This document shows, piece by piece, positions 35,748-44,158 of a stretch of 64,000 nt of DNA (position 1 is the stretch's first letter; the number at the start of each line of letters is the position of its first letter). The stretch comes from Bacteroidetes bacterium GWF2_40_14. Its GTDB lineage: Bacteria; Bacteroidota; Bacteroidia; Bacteroidales; UBA932. The notes under the pieces were generated by a model that had not been told where the DNA came from, made no database searches, and was given only the letters and a program-made list of their open reading frames with translations. The position numbers were made by a program, and so were the translations under genes. The stretch lies in contig MEOK01000015.1 in the NCBI GenBank assembly GCA_001769195.1, positions 31,583 through 95,582 of the forward strand, written 5' to 3'.

Positions 35748-38700
35748 TTAAAACCTTGCAGAGATTGAAATCGAAAATTTCCGTGCGAAAGGGTATGTAA
35801 GACCGCGTTCTTGCTTGATGGTCGATATATAGAACAGGTCTTCGGCATAGAGTCCGACTGAAAGGTAGTCCATCTTTAGGTTTTTGCCCAGCCATTCAGT
35901 GTTAAATTCGTAGTTTAGGTTAAGAGAGTTGAGGTTGAGGGCATTCTCCATCATAACGAAGCGCGAAGATGCATACGTTGCATTGAAGTCTCGTATGTTC
36001 TTGAAGCTTGCACGGTCACCCGGATTCTGCCAACGCTCATAGAGGGCCCTTTTGTCGAGGTTGCCCCAAGGATTGTTGACCGCTCTTGAAAGGCTGATGT
36101 TTTCTACCTTATCTACGAGGCTCTGGTTGTATATATAACCACCGACACGGTATGTCATTGTAGCATTAAGTGAAATGTTCTTCCAGCGAATCAGCGTCCT
36201 GAGGTTACCCCAGATTTTAGGCTCGTTCACACCACATGGAACCTTATCCTGGGCATCCCAGGTATAAACTCTTTCACCAGACTTGTTCAGGAAGAGTTCC
36301 TGTCCGGTTGCAGGGTCAATACCCAGCGAGCGCACTACAAATATTGTATTCATAGACTGTCCCTCCTTGTAGAGGAAGCTTGGGTTTGAACCCGCTTCCT
36401 TCATAAGTTCTGAGTTTAGGAACTCAAGAGCATTGGAAATCTTGAGGATACGGTTCACATTATGTGCAAGTGTACCACCAACTGACCATGTGAACCGCTT
36501 GCTTATATTTCTAATTATAAATACATTAGCATCAGCCTCTATACCTCTGTTCCGCACCTCGCCAACATTTGCTTTGTAACTCGGGAAACCACCTGCTGTA
36601 GGAAGATTTATATCTGAAAGAAGCGACTCTGTGAGTTTGTTGTAGTAGTCCACATTCAAACGAACTCTGCCATCGAAAAGAGAGGTTTCCACTCCTATGT
36701 TAGTATGTTTTGTCTTCTGCCATGAGAGGTCGGGATTACCCAACCCTATCATATAAGCACCGTTCCAGAATTTGTAGTTTTCCTGCCCAAAGTAGCGGTA
36801 TGTTGTAAGTGCCTGATATGCGCTGAAGTTCTGAGATCCGGTGGTACCATAGGATAGACGAAGTCGTAAAGAGTTGACAAAGCCCAGCTTGCGAAGAAAC
36901 GCCTCGTTGTGCAGGTTCCATCCCAGTCCTGCAGACCAGAAAGGAGCAGTACGGTCGTTGCTTCCAAACTTTGATGAACCTTCAATTTTGCCGGAGAAGT
37001 CTGCAAAATAGCGGCGGTCAAAAGTGTAGTTGACGTTAAGTGTGGTCCCGAACCTGCGTGAATGTTGCTCACTGCTATAGGGCTTGCCCAATGCATATGC
37101 ACCAGCCATTCCAAGATTCTTCATATCTGATGCTGAGAATCCCCGTCCCTGAATTGTATATGTCTCATTTTTCTCTTCAGCAATATTTGTACTCAACCCT
37201 GCATACAACACATGTACATCCTTAAATGTCTTGTTATAGTTAAGAGTGGCTGAACCTTCATACGAAAACTGATAACCTGTTGTATAAGTATAGCTTCCGC
37301 GCATATTGAAATTCTCGCCGGTATAGTCTCCGGTCTCGAAGCTTGTATGGTCGCGTGAGAGGTAAAGGTCAGTACGCGAATTCTGCTTGATAACACCAAA
37401 ATTTCCACGTAAAAAGAGGTCCGGACTTATTTGCCACTCAATGGCAAAGTTGTTCTGGATATTTGCATAGCTACCGTTGTCGCGCATCGGAAGAGATGCG
37501 TTATATAGCGGATTGCCAACTAGCTGCGGAGTATTGGAAGATGGCATTGGGGTAACAAGCATCTTCTTGAGATGGCCTTCGTCGTCATAAGGAGTGTAAA
37601 TAGGGCTAGCTGTTGTATACTCCGAAAAATTGCCATATGGAGAATTATCGTTTCTGTTGTAAATAATGGAAAGGTCGTTCTGGAACTTAATGTTCTTACG
37701 GGCATACTGAAAAAACAGGTTGCCGGAGAAATTGTTGCGTGAAGAGCCCTTCATTACACCCATGATGTTATTGTAAGCGATGCTTCCTGCATAATTAAAG
37801 TTATCTGCACCACCATCTACTCTCAGACTATGCCTGTTTCCGATTCCTGTTGTAACAGGATATTTGAGCCAGTAGGTGTCTACACCGCGTTCAACTTCTA
37901 TCAGTCGTTGGTTATAGAGCTCCTGAAGATTTTGATTGTTAGGGTTATATGGTGAATTATACAGATTTGCGGCCTTCTCATACTGGAGTTTCTCGCGGGA
38001 ATTCATCAGATTGTATGATGTGAAATCCGGAGCCTCAATATTGACACTTCCGCGGTAACTTACTCTTAGTTTGCCTTCTGCAGGGCGTTTGAGGGTAATA
38101 ACCACAATACCATTAGCTCCGCGTGAACCGTACATAGCGGTTGCACTTGCGTCCTTTAGCAGGGTTATGTTCTCAACAAGCTCCTCGTCCATATCCATAA
38201 CACGTTGCAAAGAGACCTCAAAGCCATCCATTATGAATAGCGGTAAGTTGGAAGAGCTTTGTACGCTGCTTTGTTCTTGTAGGTTGCGCACATTTACATC
38301 TATGCTGGTACGTCCGCGAATAGTGATATCCGGCATCTTGTTAGGGTCGGAACCAAATTCTAGGTTGTCTACTATGTTAAAACTTGGATCAATATTACGT
38401 ATAGATGTCAGGATATTGCGATTACCCGATGCCTTAAGCTCTTTGTCTGTGATTGTGGTCAACGCTCCTGTGTAGCTCTCACGTGACTTCTTGAATATAC
38501 CTGTCAGGACAACCTGATTTATTGACATTTCAGCATCCTCCAGAGCTACTTTAACAGAACTCTTTCCGGTAATATCCACCTCCTGAGGCTTCATTCCCAT
38601 GAATGATACAATAAGCCGGTTCTGACCAACAGGAACATCAAGTTCGAAGTTCCCCTCTTCGTCTGTAATCACACCTCTCTGGCTCCCCTTTACAAGTACA

Positions 38701-39107
38701 GATGCTCCGGGGAGTGGTTTGCCGTTAACTTCGGTTACAGCGCCGCTTATCTTTACGGGTTTTTGAGGTCCGGGGCTCTGAGCCGGCTGATTTTTGGCCC
38801 TGAGGATGACTACCTTGCCCTCTATCTGATATATATACGGTTTGCCTGTCAGTAATAAATCCATCAGACTCTTGACGGAAGCATTTGTGACATTTACACT
38901 GACACGTCCGATACCTCGGCCAATTTCTGTGCTAAACATGAAGGTGTAGTCGGTCTGCGACTCTACGTCGCGAACAATCTCCTCGAACGGGACATTTTGC
39001 TTATTGATACTTATCTGTCGGGAGTTCTGTGCAGAGAGCTGCACCGGAAACAGGCCGATCAAACAAAGCATGGCAATAAAAGAGCGATTGATCCATTTTT
39101 TTTTCAT
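35748..39107 (-). CDS. SusC/RagA-family TonB-dependent receptor with STN domain (locus 2)
   Basis: 1119 residues. Signal sequence to about residue 26 (LSAQ), STN domain 30-100 (VPFEEIVRDVESQTDYTFMF), regulatory-like domain (ISGAVTEVNGKPLPGASVLV), TonB-box region INQVVLTGIFKKSRESYTGA, plug (MYGSRGANGIVVITLKRPAEG) and a barrel ending in Phe. The plug lacks the usual QGRxPGVQV box and has SIRNIDPSFNIVDN instead, a trait of the subgroup found with DUF4843 genes. Preceded by a 138-base gap with a hairpin after fecR. Ligand unknown. Confidence 0.95.
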   Translation of the reverse strand: MKKKWINRSFIAMLCLIGLFPVQLSAQNSRQISINKQNVPFEEIVRDVESQTDYTFMFSTEIGRGIGRVSVNVTNASVKSLMDLLLTGKPYIYQIEGKVVILRAKNQPAQSPGPQKPVKISGAVTEVNGKPLPGASVLVKGSQRGVITDEEGNFELDVPVGQNRLIVSFMGMKPQEVDITGKSSVKVALEDAEMSINQVVLTGIFKKSRESYTGALTTITDKELKASGNRNILTSIRNIDPSFNIVDNLEFGSDPNKMPDITIRGRTSIDVNVRNLQEQSSVQSSSNLPLFIMDGFEVSLQRVMDMDEELVENITLLKDASATAMYGSRGANGIVVITLKRPAEGKLRVSYRGSVNIEAPDFTSYNLMNSREKLQYEKAANLYNSPYNPNNQNLQELYNQRLIEVERGVDTYWLKYPVTTGIGNRHSLRVDGGADNFNYAGSIAYNNIMGVMKGSSRNNFSGNLFFQYARKNIKFQNDLSIIYNRNDNSPYGNFSEYTTASPIYTPYDDEGHLKKMLVTPMPSSNTPQLVGNPLYNASLPMRDNGSYANIQNNFAIEWQISPDLFLRGNFGVIKQNSRTDLYLSRDHTSFETGDYTGENFNMRGSYTYTTGYQFSYEGSATLNYNKTFKDVHVLYAGLSTNIAEEKNETYTIQGRGFSASDMKNLGMAGAYALGKPYSSEQHSRRFGTTLNVNYTFDRRYFADFSGKIEGSSKFGSNDRTAPFWSAGLGWNLHNEAFLRKLGFVNSLRLRLSYGTTGSQNFSAYQALTTYRYFGQENYKFWNGAYMIGLGNPDLSWQKTKHTNIGVETSLFDGRVRLNVDYYNKLTESLLSDINLPTAGGFPSYKANVGEVRNRGIEADANVFIIRNISKRFTWSVGGTLAHNVNRILKISNALEFLNSELMKEAGSNPSFLYKEGQSMNTIFVVRSLGIDPATGQELFLNKSGERVYTWDAQDKVPCGVNEPKIWGNLRTLIRWKNISLNATMTYRVGGYIYNQSLVDKVENISLSRAVNNPWGNLDKRALYERWQNPGDRASFKNIRDFNATYASSRFVMMENALNLNSLNLNYEFNTEWLGKNLKMDYLSVGLYAEDLFYISTIKQERGLTYPFARKFSISISARF

Positions 39108-39203
39108 ACTTTTAATGTTTGGGTTAGATGGGTTCTAAAACTGTTTTCATTGCTGGAGCCGGTTTGAGGAAAAGAACCCGTTATATCCTCTCACCGCTCA
39201 TTT

Positions 39204-39231
39204 AACCGGAGTTCCTGGCCGAACTCCGGTT
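39204..39231. terminator. Hairpin between fecR and susC (locus 2)
   Basis: AACCGGAGTT (39204-39213) and AACTCCGGTT (39222-39231) form a perfect 10-bp stem with an 8-base loop. In the direction of fecR to susC no T-run follows, so it may be an attenuator or RNA-processing site rather than a full terminator. It reads as a terminator on the + strand (T-run at 39241). Confidence 0.5.
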
Positions 39232-39245
39232 AGTGGGTGGTTTTT

Positions 39246-40373
39246 TTATTGATTGTTACCGTTTCCCGGTAGAATTGTAACATGTTTACCTGATACTTCA
39301 AACCGGAGTTCGCCGGTCTTCTCCATCAGGCTCATAAGGTAGTTAAAGTCATCTGTGCGCGGAAGCTTGAATCTGAACATCTTGTTTTTAAGCATACTAT
39401 CGTCGAAACTGTATTCGAAACCAAACCATAGTCCAAATTCATGCATAATATCGTCGAGACTCCTGTTTTCAAAAATGAACATTCCAAGAGCTCTTTCGCG
39501 GTAGATAGATGCATCCATGTTTTGGACACTTACCTGCCGGTCCCCACGATTGAAGATTGCCATCTGATTCGGTTGCAACTCTGTCTGGTTCATGACAACC
39601 TTACCTGTAACGAGTACTGTCTCTGTTGTTGATTCATTGCTATATGCTCTTATGTTGAAACTTGTTCCCAAAACAACGACAGACGCATCACCGGCATTAA
39701 CGGTGAATGGTCTGGATGCATCCTTCTGAACATCGAAATACCCCTCTCCAACTAGTGTGACTGAGCGCTCCGATGAGCTGAAAAATGACGGAAACTGCAA
39801 CTCCGACTCAGGGTATAGTATAACTGTGGTGCCGTCTTCCAGGGTAACAGTGTGAGTAGATCCGTATGAAACCTTAATTTTATAAATTTCTGCTACTGCT
39901 TTTCCTGCAACTGCATCTCCCGGAGTGGAGATCTGTCTTAGAATTGCTGTCATGTCAGTTTTATCGTTAAGTAAAACGCGTTCACCTGACGGATACTCAA
40001 GCACTGTTTCGTTTGCAAGAAGGGTAATCGACTTATCGGCAGCCTCATGTCCTGTGCGCAAAAGAAATGCTCCTGCTGTAATGGCGAGACCCACGACAAA
40101 AATTGCAGCATAACGCATGAACCTGTTCCCAAACACAAAGAGACGATTGGGACGAGAGATCTCTCTTTGAACAGCCGCCCAAACTTTTTTGCCCTCCTCA
40201 ATCTCCGAGGCTTCAATGCTCTGAAAGGCAGTTTTTTTAAGAATTTCATCGATACTTATTCCTGATTTTCCGGCAAGAGTTGTAAGCTCTTGTATTTCGC
40301 TTTCCGAAATGCTGTTCGTCGCAAATTTTGCGAGCAACTGAGCAATTCTAGTCGACTCATAATATCTTCTCAT
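39246..40373 (-). CDS. FecR-family anti-sigma factor (locus 2)
   Basis: About 375 residues from the ATG at 40373 (MRRYYESTRIAQLLAKF). N-terminal sigma-binding domain, one transmembrane helix near 90-110 (YAAIFVVGLAITAGAFLL), periplasmic FecR domain (VSYGSTHTVTLEDGTTVILY, GEGYFDVQKD) and a DUF4974-like C-terminus. Divergent from its sigma gene, with about 130 bases between the start codons. The promoter region contains the near-palindrome AAAGTATACTTT (40482-40493), which may serve both directions. Confidence 0.92.
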   Translation of the reverse strand: MRRYYESTRIAQLLAKFATNSISESEIQELTTLAGKSGISIDEILKKTAFQSIEASEIEEGKKVWAAVQREISRPNRLFVFGNRFMRYAAIFVVGLAITAGAFLLRTGHEAADKSITLLANETVLEYPSGERVLLNDKTDMTAILRQISTPGDAVAGKAVAEIYKIKVSYGSTHTVTLEDGTTVILYPESELQFPSFFSSSERSVTLVGEGYFDVQKDASRPFTVNAGDASVVVLGTSFNIRAYSNESTTETVLVTGKVVMNQTELQPNQMAIFNRGDRQVSVQNMDASIYRERALGMFIFENRSLDDIMHEFGLWFGFEYSFDDSMLKNKMFRFKLPRTDDFNYLMSLMEKTGELRFEVSGKHVTILPGNGNNQ

Positions 40374-40486
40374 GGCAAAGCAACGTTTTAATTTAATCTT
40401 TATAATCCACAAAGCGGGAAAAGGTATTACCGGAATTTGAAAAATTTATTTTTTTGACGAAAATATGTTGTTATCAGAAAAAGTAT

Positions 40487-40494
40487 ACTTTTGT
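40487..40494 (+). promoter_or_regulatory. -7 box for the locus 2 sigma gene
   Basis: TACTTTTG fits TAnnTTTG, ten bases before the ATG at 40504; it is part of the near-palindrome AAAGTATACTTT (40482-40493). Confidence 0.5.
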
Positions 40495-40503
40495 CATCTT
40501 AAT

Positions 40504-41043
40504 ATGGAGGAAATTATACAAAGGTTTCGCGAAGGAGATCAGCGTTCATTTGAAAAGCTGTTCTGGGCATTTTTCCCGGCCGGCCGTCGCTTTGTAAAGA
40601 CATTCCTCATAGAAGAAGAGGCGGCAGACGATATTCTCCAGGAGGTATTTATCCAAATGTGGAACAAGCGGCAGGCCTTCAATAATGAGAGCCACTTTAA
40701 GGCATATTTCTACAAATCACTTAGAAACAACACTATAAAGCGCATAACCAGAAATAAACACGCACTTAATCTGGATGCTGTTGGAAACGAAGAGAGTGAT
40801 GACTTGTTCATGAAGATTACCGAGATAGAGTTCAATCGTGAAATTTCCCGTGCAGTCTCACAGCTGCCTGAAAGACGCCGGCAGATAATCCTGCTTTCGA
40901 TGACAGGCATGAGCGCCGACCAGATAGCCGACGCTCTTAAAATATCGATAAATACTGTAAAGAGTCAGAAGACCAAGGCTTATAGCTCGCTCCGTGAGGA
41001 GCTTAAAAATATTAACAGCTTTATCTTTTTGTTCTGCCTGTAA
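40504..41043 (+). CDS. ECF-type RNA polymerase sigma factor (locus 2)
   Basis: About 179 residues from the ATG at 40504 (MEEIIQRFREGDQRSFEKLF); the -7 box at 40487 excludes the longer frame. Region 2: EEEAADDILQEVFIQMWNKR; region 4: LPERRRQIILLSMTGMSADQ then a helix-turn-helix ISINTVKSQKTKAYSSL. The C-terminus is hydrophobic (FIFLFCL), as often in Bacteroidetes ECF factors. Expected to activate the divergent fecR/susCD locus 2. Confidence 0.92.
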   Translation: MEEIIQRFREGDQRSFEKLFWAFFPAGRRFVKTFLIEEEAADDILQEVFIQMWNKRQAFNNESHFKAYFYKSLRNNTIKRITRNKHALNLDAVGNEESDDLFMKITEIEFNREISRAVSQLPERRRQIILLSMTGMSADQIADALKISINTVKSQKTKAYSSLREELKNINSFIFLFCL

Positions 41044-41055
41044 TCCTTTTACAGT

Positions 41056-41337
41056 TCAAATGGGAAAGTAGGTTGAAACATCTCTTTTTGTGGATTAGCT
41101 CGATAGCCTTCAAGGGCATGCAACCGCATTTACCCACTATTCGTTCATTTCGCTAAAAACAAAGGCGCCCCCCCTTTAATTTGCCAACGCTTATCAGGGA
41201 CAGGGGGTACTACTTGTTTTTTTACCGCTACACTCACGTAGTGGGTACCCAAATGCATCTTTTGCAATGCCCTTGAAGGCTATCGAGCTAATCCATACAA
41301 CAGGAGACTTTTTTGCACCACCTACTTTTTCATTTGA
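41056..41337. repeat. MITE-like 282-bp element with long imperfect inverted repeats
   Basis: Terminal segments TCAAATGGGAAAGTAGGT (left) and ACCTACTTTTTCATTTGA (right) are inverted. Inside, 41091-41122 and 41263-41295 match over 31 of 32 bases with one bulge (core GCTCGATAGCCTTCAAGGGCA), and GCATT...TACCCACTA (41126-41139) pairs with 41239-41256. The central part of about 95 bases is unpaired and has a C-run. No reading frame. This looks like a non-autonomous mobile element or a large structured RNA. I see no clear target-site duplication. Confidence 0.65.
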
Positions 41338-41344
41338 TCACTTT

Positions 41345-42403
41345 TTACTTTTTCTGACGATCGAGTGCTTTGACAATTAGATTGCGCGTATTGTTATCAT
41401 CGATCATGGCCAACAACTCATCTATCTGTTCTTTGCTCCATATTTCGCTGATTGCTGGGATTGTGTAGTAAAGGAATAAAATCCTCTCAGTCCTCTCAAC
41501 CTTTGGAGCAGTGCTCTTAATCAACTTCAAAAGCTCATCGCCACCCTGTTTGTTCAATAGAGAAGACATTGCCGACTGGAAAAGTGGTAAAATATCAGAA
41601 TTCTTTAGATTCAAGGCTGCAACTTGTTTGTTAATCTGCTCAATTTCGACAGCATTCACAGCTCTCTGCTTACCTAGAACATTACTGTAATAAGCCGCGA
41701 ACTTCTTTTTAACTACATTGTCAATCTTCTCACGACCTACTTCTTTGCGGAATTTTTCTATGTTTTCTATAAGAAATTTTCCTCTTGGTGAGTCTAAACG
41801 GGCCAAATCGTCGAATATAAAGAGACACTCGTCACATATAAGATCTTTTTCGCTTAGGGAGTTAGCAAAGTCGTCGATCATTTTGGTTACGTCTGTTGTG
41901 TAAGTTCCCATGAGAGCCTTTATATAGTTTGCCACAAGCTTTTTGTCGCGCTCTCCCGAGTTGTAGCGTTTTTGAAGGTTCCCGAATGCCATGTCAGGAT
42001 TGAATGACTCCTCCACCTTGTCTATAAATGCAAGGCTAAGAACTCCACCGGCAAACATATGGATCATGTTGCCATCGCCGTCAAGAATTACGAATGTAGG
42101 ATATGCCTTAATTCCGAATTTTGCCCGGACAAGAGGTCCATCTTCACCTTTTTCTGCATTTGAAGATATTGAGATATATTTGGGGTTAAAATAGTCACCC
42201 ATCTCCTTCATAGGGAAAATATCTTTTGCCATCATTTTGCATGGTCCGCACCAATCGGTGTAGCTGTCTATGAATACGAGTTTGTTTTCGGCCTTTGCTT
42301 TTGCAATTGCCTGCTCTAATGTCAGCTCCTGAAAGTTAACACCTTGAGCAATAGCTGTCATTGATGTGAACACGATGGACAGAATAAATAAGATTCTTTT
42401 CAT
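41345..42403 (-). CDS. Exported thioredoxin-domain protein
   Basis: 352 residues with signal peptide (about 1-20, AIAQ). Thioredoxin fold at about 22-135 with the redox motif WCGPC (Cys52 and Cys55) and the cis-Pro segment KAYPTFVILDG. The C-terminal 210 residues are helical and not recognised. It is likely a periplasmic disulfide reductase or a stress-linked thioredoxin. Thioredoxin-like genes often accompany the SusCD/DUF4843/PKD gene type, but here the MITE-like element and sigma gene lie between, so a link is only possible. Confidence 0.85.
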   Translation of the reverse strand: MKRILFILSIVFTSMTAIAQGVNFQELTLEQAIAKAKAENKLVFIDSYTDWCGPCKMMAKDIFPMKEMGDYFNPKYISISSNAEKGEDGPLVRAKFGIKAYPTFVILDGDGNMIHMFAGGVLSLAFIDKVEESFNPDMAFGNLQKRYNSGERDKKLVANYIKALMGTYTTDVTKMIDDFANSLSEKDLICDECLFIFDDLARLDSPRGKFLIENIEKFRKEVGREKIDNVVKKKFAAYYSNVLGKQRAVNAVEIEQINKQVAALNLKNSDILPLFQSAMSSLLNKQGGDELLKLIKSTAPKVERTERILFLYYTIPAISEIWSKEQIDELLAMIDDNNTRNLIVKALDRQKK

Positions 42404-42489
42404 TTTAGAAATTTGTTATTGTTTTTCTCTCTTAATATCCAATAAATGCAAAAAGGTATTATCCGCTAATTTTGATTCGTCAGATTTCA

Positions 42490-42497
42490 TATCTTTG
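42490..42497 (+). promoter_or_regulatory. -7 box for tsaE
   Basis: TATCTTTG is a full match to TAnnTTTG and lies 27 bases before the tsaE start at 42525. A TTTG at 42471-42474 is a possible -33 element at short spacing. Confidence 0.6.
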
Positions 42498-42524
42498 CCA
42501 CATATTACACACAAGAGTATTTTT

Positions 42525-42941
42525 ATGAGCAACAAGGTAATAATCAGGAACCTTAAGGATATTGACAGAGCAGCAAGGGAGTTTCTCTCATTGAAGCAGG
42601 AGAGACAGGTTGTAGCGTTATATGGAGCCATGGGGGCCGGCAAAACTACATTTATCAAAGCCATATGCAGTGCCCTTGGTGTTCCGGATAGTGTTAATAG
42701 TCCCACATTCACAATTATAAACGAGTATAGAAGTGGAGAGGGGAAACCGATATATCACTTTGATTTTTACAGGATAAACAAGCTTGAGGAGGCGTTCGAC
42801 ATTGGCTTTGAGGAGTTCGTCGACAGCGGGGAACTCTGCCTTATTGAGTGGCCCGAAAAAATAGAACAGATACTGCCCGATAATTGTCTTAAGGTGCATA
42901 TATCTGTTCTTGATGACGAATCACGCGAAATCACCTTTTGA
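42525..42941 (+). CDS. tsaE: tRNA threonylcarbamoyladenosine biosynthesis ATPase TsaE
   Basis: About 138 residues from the ATG at 42525 (MSNKVIIRNL). Walker A GAMGAGKTTF at about 38-47, then VNSPTFTIINEY and YHFDFYRI, the standard TsaE blocks, and a Walker-B-like ELCLIEWPEKI. TsaE is the ATPase of the TsaBDE complex making t6A in ANN-decoding tRNAs. I chose this start because a -7 box lies at 42490; the frame is open further upstream. tsaC, for the first step of the same pathway, is in this window at 53145. Convergent with namZ. Confidence 0.93.
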   Translation: MSNKVIIRNLKDIDRAAREFLSLKQERQVVALYGAMGAGKTTFIKAICSALGVPDSVNSPTFTIINEYRSGEGKPIYHFDFYRINKLEEAFDIGFEEFVDSGELCLIEWPEKIEQILPDNCLKVHISVLDDESREITF

Positions 42942-42953
42942 GGTGCCGAAGGA

Positions 42954-44123
42954 TTATTTTTCCGGATATAAAAGATATGGCTTACGCTGAATTTTAAATT
43001 TGGCAACATCGTCGGCCCACATTGCTTTTATCTGGGCAGCAGATTTTCCCTCTTTTATCATTTTTCTTACATATCCCTGACCTATAAGAGATTCAAAAGC
43101 TGAACGGAAGAAATGGTCGTCAAGGTTAAGGTTGTTGTATGCATCAATTACATATTCCAGGTTTATTCCGGCTTTGTTTATCTCTTCCACCGACGGCTTT
43201 GTCCTCAAATCTACACCATAGCACTCTCTGTTCAGCTGAGGAGGAGTTTTGGCCCCGGGAACACTCCTTGGAGTAAACTTGAAATCGTACCCCTTCATAT
43301 TCGGATGGCCATATAACTGGAAAGGCTTGTCTGTTCCCCGTCCAAGGCTAACCGGGGTTGCTTCGAAGTAGCAGGTAGATGGGTAGAGGTATATCGAGCG
43401 CATGTCGGGCAGGTTTGGAGATGGTTTTACAGGGAGCACATACAATGATGCATGGGTGTAGTTCTTGCACTTGATAACTGTAACATCGCACTGGATACCG
43501 TTAGTCAGCCACTTCTCACCGTTAATCATTCCTGCCAGTTCACCAAGTGTCATCCCGTGAACAGTAGGAACAGGCAGCCAGGCAACGCCATTCTTGTACT
43601 TCATGTCCAGAATTGGTCCGTCAACATAGAAACCAATTGGATTTGGCCTGTCAAGAACAATCATCTTCTTGCCACTCTGGGCGCAGGCGTCCATCATTCT
43701 GGCCATTGTTGTCATATAGGTATAAAACCGCACACCAACATCCTGAAGGTCGTAAAGAAGGATATCAATATCCTTAAGCTGATCGGCTGTGGTTTGTCCC
43801 GGAGTGCCACCACCATAGAGAGACCTGATAGGAATTCCGGTTTTGGTATCAACAGAACTGGCAACATGTTCGCCTGCATCTGCATCGCCCCTGAATCCAT
43901 GTTCAGGAGACATTATAGCAACTATATTAACTTTAAGCGATAGAAGAGAATCGAGCAGGTGGACTTTTCCAATCATACCGGTATGGTTGGACAATATAGC
44001 AACCCTCTTTCCTTGCAGAAGAGGCAGGTACTCGTTTACAGACTCGGCTCCGGTCATGATTTTCTGAGCCATGAGAGAAGAAGCCAAACAAATTACGAGA
44101 CTTAACAGTAAGAGTCGTTTCAT
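42954..44123 (-). CDS. namZ: Exo-beta-N-acetylmuramidase NamZ (DUF1343)
   Basis: 389 residues with signal peptide (1-19, SLMAQ). DUF1343 signature: VAILSNHTGM, the SPEHGFRGDADAGE box with the proposed catalytic Glu, IRSLYGG, DVGVRFYTY and LDRPNPIG. NamZ enzymes release MurNAc from the non-reducing end of peptidoglycan fragments, as characterised in Bacillus and Tannerella relatives (established). Likely periplasmic, in cell-wall turnover. A -7-like box TATCTTTA (minus strand) lies at 44151-44158. Confidence 0.88.
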   Translation of the reverse strand: MKRLLLLSLVICLASSLMAQKIMTGAESVNEYLPLLQGKRVAILSNHTGMIGKVHLLDSLLSLKVNIVAIMSPEHGFRGDADAGEHVASSVDTKTGIPIRSLYGGGTPGQTTADQLKDIDILLYDLQDVGVRFYTYMTTMARMMDACAQSGKKMIVLDRPNPIGFYVDGPILDMKYKNGVAWLPVPTVHGMTLGELAGMINGEKWLTNGIQCDVTVIKCKNYTHASLYVLPVKPSPNLPDMRSIYLYPSTCYFEATPVSLGRGTDKPFQLYGHPNMKGYDFKFTPRSVPGAKTPPQLNRECYGVDLRTKPSVEEINKAGINLEYVIDAYNNLNLDDHFFRSAFESLIGQGYVRKMIKEGKSAAQIKAMWADDVAKFKIQRKPYLLYPEK

Positions 44124-44158
44124 GGTATTATTTTATTAGGGTTAGTTCTGTAAAGATA

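Noticed and set aside
25293..39107. Calling the SusC/SusD loci polysaccharide utilisation loci
   Set aside because: No glycoside hydrolase, lyase, sulfatase or hybrid two-component gene is present; SusCD pairs also import peptides and other ligands.
41044..41344. A simple terminator between the sigma and thioredoxin genes
   Set aside because: The paired arms extend over some 80 to 95 bases on each side of a 95-base centre, far larger than an intrinsic terminator.
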